From assembly GCF_039555335.1 (NCBI RefSeq), contig NC_092644.1:44068667-44132666 (forward strand): a stretch of 64,000 nucleotides of DNA, read 5' to 3'. Positions within the stretch are counted from its first letter, which is position 1; every line of letters starts with the position of its first letter. The position numbers were made by a program, and so were the translations under genes. This stretch comes from Amphiura filiformis (lineage: Eukaryota > Echinodermata > Ophiuroidea > Amphilepidida > Amphiuridae). Under the pieces are notes generated by a model. That model was not told where the DNA came from. It worked only from the letters and a program-made list of their open reading frames with translations, and did no database searches. Of the stretch, positions 32,140-43,761 are shown piece by piece.

Positions 32140-33270
32140 ACATAGTGACGGATGTTGATTTTTGTCATTTTTATGAAAATTGGCCAATGTATTTTAAATA
32201 GTGAGTAGTATAATATTACCAAGATTTGAAGCTCAAGTTTGCATAATTGATTAGTTAATTAATTATGCAAATGACGGATGTTGATATATTACATTACCCG
32301 ACGTTAAACAACTAAATTGTATGGCGTATCTGTCACATCCGTCGCTATGTAAAAACATGATTGTTCAATTTGAACGTACGTAATTCAATATCGTTCATTG
32401 AAACCTACATGATTTCTTGACGTATGTTGATAACTGGGTATAAACCAAAAACGTTTACGTAGAGCAGATATTCAAAGGATCATTATTTTAGTAAAATATC
32501 ACTTTTAATTTTTAAATTTTGAATGCTTCTAGTTGATTCGACAATTATTTAGAGACATTATTTCAAACCTTTACAATATAAAAGGGATGGTTAAGTAATA
32601 CAAAATGAAAATATGATCCTTTTTAATGAGTAGGTTATTGAAAGATGATCAAAAGATGTTCAGAGGCGTTTAATAGAGGCGGCTTCAAATTGACAGATAA
32701 TACAGTGTAAATTGGTAAAAACTGAATACACTCATTGGCGTTTTGTAAAAAGAAGTTACAGCTTGTGTGACTAGCTATATCATGAGAGTGAGAACTAGTA
32801 AAATTAGGAGTAAATCCTCAACCGGTTTTATCATGAAAAAAGCGTTTAATAATAAGCGTAAAGAACCGACGGATGCTTCGAAGTCCTTCCTTGATCCGAT
32901 TGTTATGCGCAAGACATACTGACGGATGTGTGATGGATGTCCACTAGATCAACACGAGAGACCAGATTAGCGTGCGCGATATTGGCGCAAGACATAGTGA
33001 CGGATGTGTGACGGATGTTAGGGGCAACGTTTTCACGTTTTTACATACTGACGTATAACTTTGTAATCATTTTACTGATTTAATAGCGAATAATTCTTCA
33101 TGTGATAGATGTTTCAAGATACTTTAGATACTAGATTTTTAAATTACAGCAACTTTTGGAGGATTTTACTTGTTAGTGTTCTGCTATGGTTGATCACAAA
33201 TTGGCGTACTCTTTGATGGCGTCTAACTTAAAAACTTTTTTCTGGCGAAGTTTAACATCCGTCACTATGT
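32140..33270. mobile_element. Non-autonomous DNA transposon with GACGGATGT repeats
   Basis: Inverted ends ACATAGTGACGGATGTT and AACATCCGTCACTATGT, ~18 bp. The unit GACGGATGT recurs inside in both orientations (near 32147, 32273, 32335, 32921, 32999, 33010 and 33256), like subterminal transposase-binding repeats. No coding sequence. Target duplication not resolved. It lies between the N-terminal and RT parts of the Penelope-like element. Confidence 0.7.
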
Positions 33271-34714
33271 GATACACCCGACGAATTGTCCACCATTAGT
33301 TTTCGTGAACACATTGCGAAGAAGATTCCTTTTCTCCAATGAAGGCATCAGCCAAAATAAAACTTGACTGCACACCCTGCTGGAAGATGTGACTGCCTGC
33401 TGATGGCAGTGGATTCATCTTTGGTGAGGTTGGAATAAATCCTCTTAGGGCGAGTGTTAAGATTCTCCGTTTTAACAGCAGTAATATACGCATCAAGAGC
33501 GGGATCCTTGCCTGGAGGATGAGTGAAGTAGCTTTCCTTTCTGAGCAGAGGGTGTTGGTGGGGTGTGTCTGTGTCAGTGGCGCCTTGATTTCCATCATCA
33601 GGAGAATCATCAACTTGATAGAAATGTTCCCTAAGACGTAATCGTCTGGCAAACTGGGAGACGTCAGCCTGGATTTCTATGGAGTTGACATAGCGTGGTG
33701 TGGGACAGTACTTAATATATTAAAAAGAATATGTCAAAAAGGGATTATTTACATCGCAAAGCTTTGAGAAGTAATACTAGTTCTGATTGGGAAGAATATA
33801 AGCAGTGTAGAAGTGAGGTTACATCAATGATTCGTAAAGCAAAAGAAACTTATTGTAAGCAAAGTGTGTCCCAAAATGCTGGTGATTCTAAGAAGATGTG
33901 GAAAGCGCTTAACGATATTTTGCCTCACAAAGCTTCTCCTAGTCCCTCATCAATCACTATTGATGACGAGGTGTGTACAAGTGTTAATGATATTGCTAAT
34001 GGTTTTAATAAGTACTTTACAGGTGTTGCTGCTAAACTTGTCGATAGCAATGGTACTATTTGTAATGATGAATCTGTTTATGTTGAAGATAAACCAACTG
34101 GCGATTGCTCTAAACCCGTACTTGATTTACCATCTATTTCAAGTGAATTTATTTGTAGAGAAATTGACCTCATGAGTGAGAAAAAGGCCACTGGTCTTGA
34201 TGACATTGGTAGCAAAATTTTAAAATTGGCCAAACCTGCTATTTTGAGCAGCCTTGTGTACATTATGAATTTGTCTTTGAGAACAGGTGTGTTTCCAGAT
34301 TTATGGAAAGAAGCTAAAGTAGTTCCTCTTCACAAAGGTGGTGATATGTCAATTAACAACTTCAGGCCAATTGCCATCCTTCCTGTTGTGAGCAAAATCA
34401 TTGAAAAGGCTGTTCATAAACATTTGTATGATTATTTAAGTGAAAACAAGCTGATTAATGAAAATCAGCCAGGTTTTAGGCCTTTTCATTCTACTGAAAC
34501 ATGTTTGTTAAATATGGTTAATGATTGGACTAATAGTATAAATTCGGGTAAAATAATTGGTGTTTCGTTTATAGATTTGCGCAAAGCATTCGACACCGTC
34601 AATCACGACATATTGCTCAGTAAACTTAAAAATTTGGGTGCTTCTGCCACTGCACATGAGTGGTTCAGTTCATATTTATCGTGCCGCACCCAGAGAGTGT
34701 GTTTTAAAGATACT

Positions 34715-36246
34715 AGAGAGATTGCGGAGAGGCGTTCACTGCAAACGCCATACGGGTTACGGATTTCTGCATTTTGCGGTAGAACGTCATAGTCCCGTTC
34801 ACATCCAAACTAGCCTCCTACACAGCCAGTTTGTGTCGGTCCTAACGCTCGTCGTTCCTAGTATGTTCGTGATAGTCGCATAGAGTCTGAACCAAGACTA
34901 CGTGTAAACGCAATTGCAATCATGATGGCGCTATGCGGAGACAAATAATCTAAAGGTAATAGGAAGCACCCATTGATTCACCTTGGGTGCATCGAACCAG
35001 AGAAGATTATCTTCTTTCATCGAACTACTTTCCTCGGTATTGATATGCAAATACGACTGGCTGTATCTATAATGCTCTAAGCATTCAGTCCAGATTAGCG
35101 ATATTTGAGTTTTGCGGGCTATTGGAAAATGAGTATAGGCCTATGTTCACACGTGTATGCTATTTGTCTAAATAATCTAAACAGAGTTTGGTGTTGGATG
35201 CCTAGGAAGTCTTGGTGTATATTATTCGAATAACAAGAAACAAACTCCATTATCATTATAAATAATACCCTGTTTACTTTCTAAAGCAAAATGAAAATAG
35301 ATAATCTAATATGCCTAGTTCGATTACTACCCAGCAAACACAAATATATTACAGAAAACGTTAAATGTCGGGTTAAAGGTTATGTGAGGGTCAAGGGCAT
35401 TAAAAGTTTTAATAACATTCAAAAAACCTTTGTTCTAAACTTGCTGATAAACGTTCTAACACAATAGACACTTAAATATGTTTGCCAAATGATATTTTAC
35501 TATAGCATTTCGAATTTTGGCTTTAAAATGTTGTTGTATTATTTTTTCAGTATAACACGAGTTGTCATGATTTCTATATAAACATACATCGATATGTTAT
35601 CAAAACGTTTTAACTAATACCAAAAACACATGCATTATCATGTTTTAAAAACATTTTGGAGTTTGCTGAATAGTATCCATAAGCAAAACACTTTGACAGC
35701 TGTTTAATGCACAACGAAAAAGCAAGGCGAAAAATAGCGTTGCACGAACTTCTGTTCCCCGTCCCAAACAGACAATTATACCGCATTTATGCCGTAACAC
35801 GACACAATCTTGCCTAAAACGCCTCTTCGCAAGCTGATTTTTGGACGGCATTTTCCACACACAATTGAATAGGCAATCTGCCCGTTCGAATTCGCGTCGA
35901 AAAAAATCGAAATTTGTTCACTTCTTCTTGTCTATACGAGATCAAATTTTAACCCCCAAAATGGATTTTATTACATGTCGGACTCTACTTGTTCTATTAG
36001 GATACTTTGATTCGTTTCATAACATGATAAACATAACATTTTCTGCATTTTATAATGCGTTTTTTTGTCATTTTGGAACGTCATTTTTTGCTACCAACCG
36101 CAACGTAATCGCCTTACGGTAATTCCACGATTGACCAATTCACAATAGATTTCACCCTCTAGAGGGCATAATAACCGATTTTCGACTAATGTAGCTTGCC
36201 GTTCGCGTTCCCGTGTCACGTTTCACGTAAATTTCGCAATCTCTCT
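34715..36246. mobile_element. 1.5-kb DNA transposon without transposase, inside the LINE RT
   Basis: Inverted ends AGAGAGATTGCG (34715) and CGCAATCTCTCT (36246). It is flanked by ACT on both sides (34712-34714, 36247-36249), a 3-bp duplication; TA one base inward is an alternative. Excising it restores the LINE frame across KDT...SNSRPVSTGVPQG. Interior is non-coding and carries a MITE of the CCCAGCAAACAC family. Confidence 0.8.
35331..35670. mobile_element. Decayed MITE of the CCCAGCAAACAC family
   Basis: Begins CCCAGCAAACACAAAT, contains AAATGTCGGGTTA and AAAACGTTTTAA, and ends GTTTGCTGAA. Shorter and more diverged than the other copies. It is the innermost layer of the nested insertions. 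Confidence 0.7.
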
Positions 36247-37533
36247 ACTATGTCAAACTCACGCCCTGTTTCAACAGGTGTCCCCCAGGGCAGTATACTA
36301 GGTCCATTGTTTTTCCTTATATTTATCAACAGTATGAACAAAGTAATTTCCCATGGTCAAATATCTATGTATGCTGACGACACAACACTCTCCGTCAGTG
36401 GTAAAGACCCCAAGATATATCTGCTAAATTGTCTTCTGATCTTGATTCAATAATGAATTGGTTGAATGTTAATAAATTGTTTTTGAACACTGATAAGACA
36501 AATGTTATGTTGATTGGAACTGCGAGTAAGTTAAGGAATGTTAATGAGAAAGATTTCTCTGTATTTGTTAATGGTAAACAACTGGAAAGAGTAAGAAAGG
36601 CAAAATGCCTAGGTGTTGTTGTTGATGATCAGTTAAAATGGCATGATCAAGTTAATAGTATTATTCAAAAGGTTTTCTGTAAGATTGGGCTATTAAGACG
36701 TCTGAAACCTTTCCTTGAAATTGATACATTAAATGTTATTTTTAAATCGTTTGTTCAGCCTATATTTGACTATTGCAATATCTCATGGTATGGTCGTTTT
36801 AAAGATGACAGTTCCAAACTTAATGTTCTTCATAAACGCTGTGCAAGAGTGATTTTGAGCGTGAACAACTTAACTTCATCTGATTTCATGTTTAGAATTC
36901 TTGGTTGGGAACGGCTTCACACTCGTAATGATTATTTTAAAGCACTAATGGTTTATAAATCTCTTAATGGCCTGGCGCCACATTATCTTGCAAAAATGTT
37001 TAACCATGTATGTACAACTCACAATGTTAACACACGACAGGCTGCTGCTGGTCAGTTGGCTTTGCCACCTTCAATTCATGGATATGACTTAGAATGTTTT
37101 AAATCATCGTTCAGTTACAGTGGTGTAAAATTATGGAACAACATTGAAAATGATATTAGAAACTCAATAAATGTGCAAACTTTTAAACGGTATTACAAAA
37201 ATGTATATTTTCACCGGTTTTAATTAAATAGTGTTTAATGTAAATAACATCTTGAAATATATATGTTACTGAGTTATTATGTGTTTTATATGATGTTTTT
37301 ATGGATCAATGTTCATTTAATAATGGCATGTGAGTTTTAATAATTATTGCAAACTGTACAAATGTATTTGAGATTTATATTCTTTTAATGTATCTTTTAA
37401 TAATGGCTTGAGTTGTAAATTGTATAATTATATTCTTTGTAATTCTCTATAATTATATTCCTTTTATGTATTTTGCAGGGCCCCGTGTTAGACCAGCTTC
37501 GGCTGAATCGGGCTAACCTGGGTAAACATGTTG

Positions 37534-37565
<32 letters not shown>

Positions 37566-38439
37566 AACAAATAAATAAATTTCTCCCCAAATTCCATTGG
37601 GTGAAGGAAGTTTTTGATAGCCAAACAACAAATCACCGATTTTTTGAAAGCAGGAGGAAACCGGAGATCCCGGAGAAAACCTGCGAGAGCGAGCATGGAA
37701 TTTTCAGGCCTTTGGACAGGACCATCTCTTCAAGCTCAGACAACTGATGAGTAGAGAGGTTAATAACAGTATTGGTGGCTACAGCAGTCGACCCTTTACT
37801 ACTTTGGCCATTCTTCGGTACCGGGATCGTTTGATCCATCGTCTTGATCTCGGTTGGTGGGTCCTACTCTGATTGGTGGTGAGGTCACTAATAGGAGAAC
37901 TGCTACCTTGAATATTAACTAGTTGGTCTGGTTCAGGAAGGGTGTTGCGAGCATTGGATATTCTGGCAGTACTACAGGATTCATTGCTGGTAGTATTAGA
38001 GTTGATGGTGGAGAAGTAACCTCTCTTCAGTTTATCAGCTTTCCTGGCTTGAAGATCCAGTTTGTACTTCTGCCTCATGGCGTTGAGCTTATCCCAGAGC
38101 GGGTGGAAGTGCTCGATATCAACAGATTGACGCAGGGAATCAGCAAGTTCCAGGAACCTCTGGGTGCAGGTGGTAATATTGATGCAACATTCAAGAAGAG
38201 TAATATCCATCACTGAAGAAGATGCTGACACAAGGTGTGCCCCAGGTTGGCAGAAGACTGCATATAGTAGTAGTTGTACTACTATATATCTCCACTCAAG
38301 CATGACTTTGATGACTGTTACTTATCATATTCAAGTTTGTACCTTTGTCTTTCAAACCAAATGTGTAATAGTGAGGTTGAATACTTGATTACGTAAACAC
38401 ATTAACATAAACACAGTAGCCTATGGACACTACCTGCAC

Positions 38440-38996
38440 TGATAGCCAGAATGGAGTCAAGTGACTCTATAAGTGGAGTAAACTAGCACTGACTCTCCAA
38501 AGGAGTCACCTGATTATCACAGGAGAGTCAGTTGACTCTACCTGTGGGGTCAATCGACTCTACATTCAGGGTCGTCGACGGAGTCAAGAAATTTATGACT
38601 CTTCAAGGGAGTCAGACTCTGTAATTGCTTGGCTCTTGACACCATGGAATGTATATTTTCCCATTCCAAGGGGATGGTGGTCAAACCAAATTTTCTCCAT
38701 CGTGTCGTCTGACAAACGCCAATGGCGTGAAACTCAGAGTAAAGTCTCCTATTCCGGTAGGTCTATACTTTGAATTTTTATCTTGATGTACATCTATGTG
38801 TATCATTATTTTGGACAGTCGAAGTGACCCTGTAATGGAGTCTGGGTTACTCTAGGAGCAGAGTCCACTCACTACCCTACTCTATGTCTAAAATGACTCT
38901 ATATTGGGAGTCAAATGACTCCTGTGTAGAGTCATCAACAGTGACTCTTCAGGGGAGTCAAGAAATTTATGACTCTTCAAGGGAGTGTACTTTATG
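38440..38996. repeat. Array of GAGTCA/TGACTC motifs
   Basis: The hexamer TGACTC or its complement GAGTCA occurs about two dozen times in two blocks (38445-38625 and 38830-38995). The 30-bp segment AGTCAAGAAATTTATGACTC and CTTCAAGGGAGT occurs in both blocks. Adjacent copies are often inverted, giving many small palindromes. It lies next to the Penelope N-terminus. No gene. Confidence 0.75.
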
Positions 38997-38999
38997 GTG

Positions 39000-39410
39000 A
39001 AAATTAGTTGAGAAAATAACGAGCCAAATTGAGGTGTAGTTACATAATTCCAAATCTTCTCGAGAATAAAAGTATGAAATCTGATGCCGTTTTGAAACTT
39101 TGTAGACCAATTATTTAAATAGGGTTGGTGCTATACTCTTTTTACACCTATACCATATTTTATTAAAGATCGGGGATCATGATGAATATCTCCAATTTTT
39201 AGTAGGCTTTGTCACCCATTGTTCATTACATAATAAGAGATAGCAAAATTAATCGACGACAAAATTTAACAAATGGTACCTTAGTGGGGGTGGTAAAGAG
39301 TCCAAAACTAGGAGTCCGTAGAATTTTGATGATTAGAAGATGCCACCTACCTGGATATGTTGTACACATATCTAGGAACAGGAAAATCTTTGTTGCCAAT
39401 TTTGGAGATG
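39000..39410. other. No gene recognised
   Basis: Ordinary AT-rich DNA between two repeat arrays. Confidence 0.4.
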
Positions 39411-39411
39411 C

Positions 39412-39740
39412 TGCAGAGGGCGGCCATCTTGGATTTCAAAATGGCTGCCATTTTTACTATATTTTGCCCTATATCTCAGCTTGTGAGCAATATACAAGGT
39501 TAAAAATGGTGCCAATACCCATGTTTGTGATACAAGGGATTCCATAAAAGCCATTAACTTAGTTGTAAGTAGTTTCGTTAGGCGGCCATTTTAAATTTCA
39601 AAATGGCCGACATGTTTAACATACTTTCACCTATATCTCGGCTTGTGGGCAACATACAAGGTTAAAAATGGTGGCAATACCCATGTTTGTGATACCAAGG
39701 ATTCCACAAAAGCCATTAACTTAGTTGTAAGTAGTTGCGT
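39412..39740. repeat. 163-bp tandem repeat, two units, with paired YY1-like motifs
   Basis: Two units about 90% identical (39415-39577, 39578-39740), marked by ATACAAGGTTAAAAATGGTG and AAGCCATTAACTTAGTTGTA. Each begins with inverted GCCATnTT/AAnATGGC motifs (GGCGGCCATCTTGG, CAAAATGGCTGCCAT; then GGCGGCCATTTTAA, CAAAATGGCCGACAT). Confidence 0.8.
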
Positions 39741-40980
39741 TTATTTTTATTTAGTTGGATTTCAAAGTGTCACCTGGTTTGATTGGGTTACAACTGATTA
39801 TTATAAAGGGAGTTCCCGGTGGTGAAATTACAAACATTCTTTCTTAATGAAAACATTGATTTCAAATGGTCATGTTATTAATGTAATCAAAGTAGCACAC
39901 CATAGAGAACCTATGGATTGAATAAGAAATGTTAATTTCAAAAGGTTTGTTTACTTTTAGCATGAGACAAAATATAGCAAATCACTCACACTGTTACTGT
40001 GCCGCAACAAAATGTATTTATTCATATTTCTAGCGCTTTTTTTGATGAAATTTTCCCGTTTACATTATATTTTTGGCACTTTTAATCATGTATACAATCA
40101 ACGCATGCGCATATATTTATACTTTTATTGTAAAAATTCACATTGTCCTGACTATGATCTCTCATACCATTATCATTATGTTTTCGTTTCATTTTTGAGA
40201 TAATTTTGATTCTTGTTACTACCTTTTGTGTTTGTCTCTCAACATTTTCACATCAGTTTTGGTTGTCGTTAAGGCCTATTTTTTGATGAATTTCAAAGAC
40301 TGTCCCTTTCCTCATCTATTATTGGATACTTTTCTTCTTTCACAATTATCAAGTGAATATACTCAGATTATCTCAGACCAAACATAAGGCTTGTAAACTG
40401 CTTTGGTACTTACTTGTGTCACGCCTGAATGGAGGTACACAATAGTTTGCGGGTACTTATTGGATAGCCCTCGTAGATGTAGTTGTAGCTGCTGCTTCCC
40501 TCTCCTTCTTTCCTACACATTCTACTCTGCTATTACTTCTCATAACTTTGCTTCTTGCTTGTTTGCTTAAAACACTCCTATGCTGCAGAACAATTCAACT
40601 TGCCGTTGGCCTGCCAGTACATAGCCTCTGCCTACTCAAGACTCCTGCACGACCTCCTCTTTGGTCACTACCGGTATCTGGTATCTTGCGATACCAGGCA
40701 GACATGTAAGGGATCTTTGAGCAGCAAGGGGCTTCAAAGGTGTGATACGCAGACCCACCGGCTGGTGGACACGCCCTGGTTACACTTCAACCTTTGTCCC
40801 AGCTATAGGTCAAATAGTTAAGGTAGTTCAATACCGTAGGCGTACTAGGATCCTATCTCTAATAATCGGTAAGAGGGCGTGATGAGTATATCCTTGATAC
40901 GGCCAGTAAACACAAACAGGGAGTCCAGGGACCTGTGTAGATTGCAATCTCTGAGAGGAATCTCTTGCAACTGAGAGGAA
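39741..40980. other. No gene recognised
   Basis: AT-rich in the first part. 40560-40880 is GC-richer and reads on plus in short broken pieces (for example GSLSSKGLQRCDTQTHRLVD), possibly the 5' end of the RTE-type LINE that follows. Confidence 0.4.
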
Positions 40981-41365
40981 TCTCATCATCACAAACACAA
41001 TGTTTCAGAAGAAGAAGGACAAACTATGGACGTTTGTAAGTCCTGGTGGAAACAAGTATCAACTTGACTATACCCTTGTCCGAAAGAAATGGAGAAATTT
41101 CCGAAGTATACAGCTCCTTTGCAAGTGTTAGCTCAGACCACAGAATTGTTTCGGCAAAAGTGCGCTTGAGTCTTAGAAAAAGCAAGACTGCTGCTAGGAG
41201 AAGGCAGTGTGACTGGAAGAAGCTTGGACTTCTAAGTACTGATAGCAACCTCCAAAAGCGATACACCATAGAAGTACGTAACCGATTCCAGCCAAGATAC
41301 AAGTGAAACAGCCACAGAGAAGTATGAAAGGTTAATAACAGCCCAAACAGATGCTACACATAAGT

Positions 41366-42566
41366 ACTCATCGGATTTCATGAAAATTACCTGTGGGGTT
41401 CCACAAGGTAGTTTATTGGGTCCCCTGCTGTACAGTTACAGTAATGATATGGTGTCCCCAGTTCACAATAAGCTATTATTATATGCCGACGACAGTATCA
41501 TCTTAGTTTCTGACAAAGACCCCAGTGTTGTTTCCCATGAACTCAGCAAAGATCATCATGTAATCATTGGCTCATCGATAATGAATTGTAGGTAAGACCG
41601 AGTGTATTTTATTTGGCTCTCATGTGAAATTAAAGAGAGTCACTGATTTTAACATCAATTATAATGGGCAAGTTATCTGCTCCCAAGATAGTATTAATTA
41701 TCTTGGAATCACAATGGATCAAACACTCTCTGGTGACAACATGGTTGATGTTCTTGTCAGGAAAGTCATTGGGCGTCTTAAGTTTCTTTATAGGCATTCA
41801 AACTATCTCAATCAAACCCTTCGCAAAAATTTGTGTGCTGCTCTCATACAGTGTCACCTTGATTACTGCTGTTCAGCATGGTTTGTTAGTATCAGTACCA
41901 GAGCTAAACACAAATTACAGATCACCCAAAACAAAATAGTCCGCTTTATTCTAAATTTGTCTCCCAGGACCCACATTGATCAGTTGACTCGTAACTCCAT
42001 TAAACATCTAAATTTTCAGGACCGTGCTAAACAATTAAGGCTTAACCACGTATTCAACATCTTCAATGATACTGGTGCACCATACCTCAGAAACAACTTC
42101 ATTAGAACCTCAAGTGCTCATACCAATCGTACCAGATCTAGTAATTTTAATTTCTTTGTGCCCAGAGTCAAAGGTATTGCCAAAAAGTCCTTCTACTATA
42201 ATGCCATCTTAGTTTGGAATGGCTTGCCGCCTCAAATTCAGTCCATAAGCAACAGGATTGCATTCAAAAGGGCTGTCAAAAAACATCTGGCTGATAGTGC
42301 TTTGAAGCAGGAATCTGCAGAATTTATACGTATGTAGGCTTATGTCCAAATGTATCTTTTTTTCTTTTTTCCTCCACGTCCACAGCCATTTTTTGTTTTG
42401 GGACCCCATTGGAAATAAGCCTGCATACGTAGCCAGGCTTTTATGGGCTATCCTTTATTGTTGTTGTTAAATTTTGATACTTTGTACTTGATGTCTTACC
42501 ATTTTTCTGTATTTTTGTATATGTTGCAAAGCTAAATAAAAACTAAACTAAACTAAACTAAACTTA
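41366..42566 (+). mobile_element. CR1-group LINE 3' fragment inside the RTE-type LINE
   Basis: Starts in the RT at CGVPQGSLLGPLLYSY, contains YADD (LLYADDSIIL), changes frame near 41590, then runs open to TAG at 42337 through SINYLGITMD, HLDYCCSAWFVS and VWNGLPPQI. The 3' UTR ends with an (ACTAA)n tail at 42541-42563. It is 5'-truncated, as is usual for LINEs, and differs from the LINE at 33.7 kb. Confidence 0.8.
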
Positions 42567-42849
42567 TTTGATGCAAGAGTGACTGAAGCAAGAGAAAAGA
42601 TCAAGAAGGGAAAATGCAAAAGAAAATCACAGACTCGTGTATAAACAGGCAAAGAAGAGGCTCGCAGATGCATGCAACCAGGTGCAGACTCATAAATGAC
42701 ATCATAAGTAGATTGACATCCAGGATAGGATAGCTAGAAGGCAACACCCACGAGGAAAGAGTTGCTAACTGGTACAACCATATTTCAAAAACCTACTAGG
42801 AAACCCCCCTGACGAAGATATTCTAGTAGTCTTGGAAGAACTCAGCCCC

Positions 42850-43110
42850 ACCACTGCCAGTGTGTTGGGTCCTTGAGCTTAACTCTCAATTGCTTCACTC
42901 CACCCAGGTGTCAAATGGAGAGCTGCTGGGGGTAATCACATCTAAGTCGCTGAGAGTGCCTGCGCATCAGTTGCGGACTTCGTGAAGCGGAAATGAGATT
43001 CTGATATATCCTAATGGTAGCGGAATAATTGTTGAACTGTGCTGATAATTAGGTAATGCCTAGCTGAAGCGCACGTTAAATCAAACAACATTTATTTTTT
43101 ATTTATATTT
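42850..43110 (+). mobile_element. SINE-like insert
   Basis: Contains TGCTTCACTCCACCCAGGTG, CAAATGGAGAGCTGCTGGGG and a 3' end TGAAGCGCACGTTAAATC, similar in style to deuterostome SINE bodies and tails. No clear pol III box is left, so it may be 5'-truncated. Confidence 0.5.
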
Positions 43111-43761
43111 TTATGCCATTTTAAATGTCATCACAAACAGATTGGCATCTAGGATAGGATAGCTAGAAGGCAACACCCACGAGGAAATAGTTGCTAATTG
43201 GTACAACCATTTCAAGAACCTACTAGGAAACCCCCCGTTATTGTGGTTAATAACCACAACAACGGTCTCACAAACAGTGGAACACAGATTGAGGTGGTCA
43301 CAGATTTCAAATACCTAGGGGCATGGATGCAGAGCTCAGAAAACAATGTAAAAATAGGAAAACCAGCACTCGCCTGGAGAGCCTGAAATGGGATGGCTAA
43401 GATCTGGAAGTTATCGCTCTCAGCAAGATTCAAGCAACGGTTATTTACAAGAACAGTGGAAATAGTACTGCTCTATGAGTGTGAGGCATGGACAGTTCCA
43501 AACTGGCAAGAAGCTGGATGGCTGTTACACCAGACTGCTGAGGTCAATACGTTATGTCGACTGGAAACATTATATGACAAACAAAGAGCTATATGGTGAC
43601 CGTCCAAAGTTATCAGATAGGATCAGGTGTATTACTACAGTGGAATTCTTTTACTGTGTAGTCCTACGGAGGAGAAGATCTGAGCACCACTCGCACGAGC
43701 TCATAACAATGTGAATGTGACTTTTTCGCTACCAATTAGATTGTTAAAGTTGCAAAAGACA

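Larger units (their letters stand above)
33711..37695 (+). mobile_element. CR1/Jockey-type LINE, 5'-truncated, inserted in the Penelope-like element
   Basis: The first RT half (33731-34714) includes FRPIAILPVVSKIIEKAVHK and FIDLRKAFDTVNHDILLSKL. The second half (36247-37223) has STGVPQGSILGPLFFLIFIN, the catalytic YADD (MYADDTTL) and a C-terminal domain ending YFHRF. A 1-nt frame change lies near 36440. The 3' end around 37490-37530 (GGCTGAATCGGGC, ACCTGGGTAAA) leads into (AAAT)n. A SINE-like scrap (37580-37695, GGAGGAAACCGGAGATCCCG) follows. The endonuclease part is missing. The RT halves rejoin in frame when the 34715-36246 element is removed. Confidence 0.85.
30839..38303 (-). mobile_element. 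Penelope-like retroelement, nearly full-length but split by nested insertions
   Basis: Minus-strand coding pieces in order: N-terminal region 38303-37695 (start at 38303; LSTHQLSELEEMVLSKGLK at its end); 33710-33276 (PTPRYVNSIEIQADVSQFAR); RT core 32139-31353 (NIVTKEADKRSAIVIMDTK, RFYILPKIHKK, GRPIISGCGTATEKIS, TQHGPLPQNTILRTMDI, MGTRMAPSGA); and 31035-30839 (ESIPFLDVMLSL, HPKHTKESLQYSL). The GIY-YIG part is lost at 30839. Frames are broken several times. Gaps are explained by a SINE (31036-31352), a DNA element (32140-33270) and a LINE (33711-37695). It differs from the 1-1404 copy, so two Penelope lineages are present. Confidence 0.85.
40985..43700 (+). mobile_element. Decayed RTE-type LINE, interrupted
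   Basis: Pieces in order: end of the endonuclease domain (41000-41310; WTFVSPGG, then SSDHRIVSAKVRLSLRK); a linker at 42567-42790 (EERVANWYN-like frame); and the late RT/C-terminal region 43225-43690 (VTDFKYLGAWMQSSE, WRA, MAKIWKLSLSARFKQRLF, VLLYECEAWT). Many stops and frameshifts. The central RT is missing. A ~100-bp segment (42700-42790) is repeated at 43130-43220 on either side of a SINE. Another LINE is inserted at 41366-42566. Confidence 0.7.
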
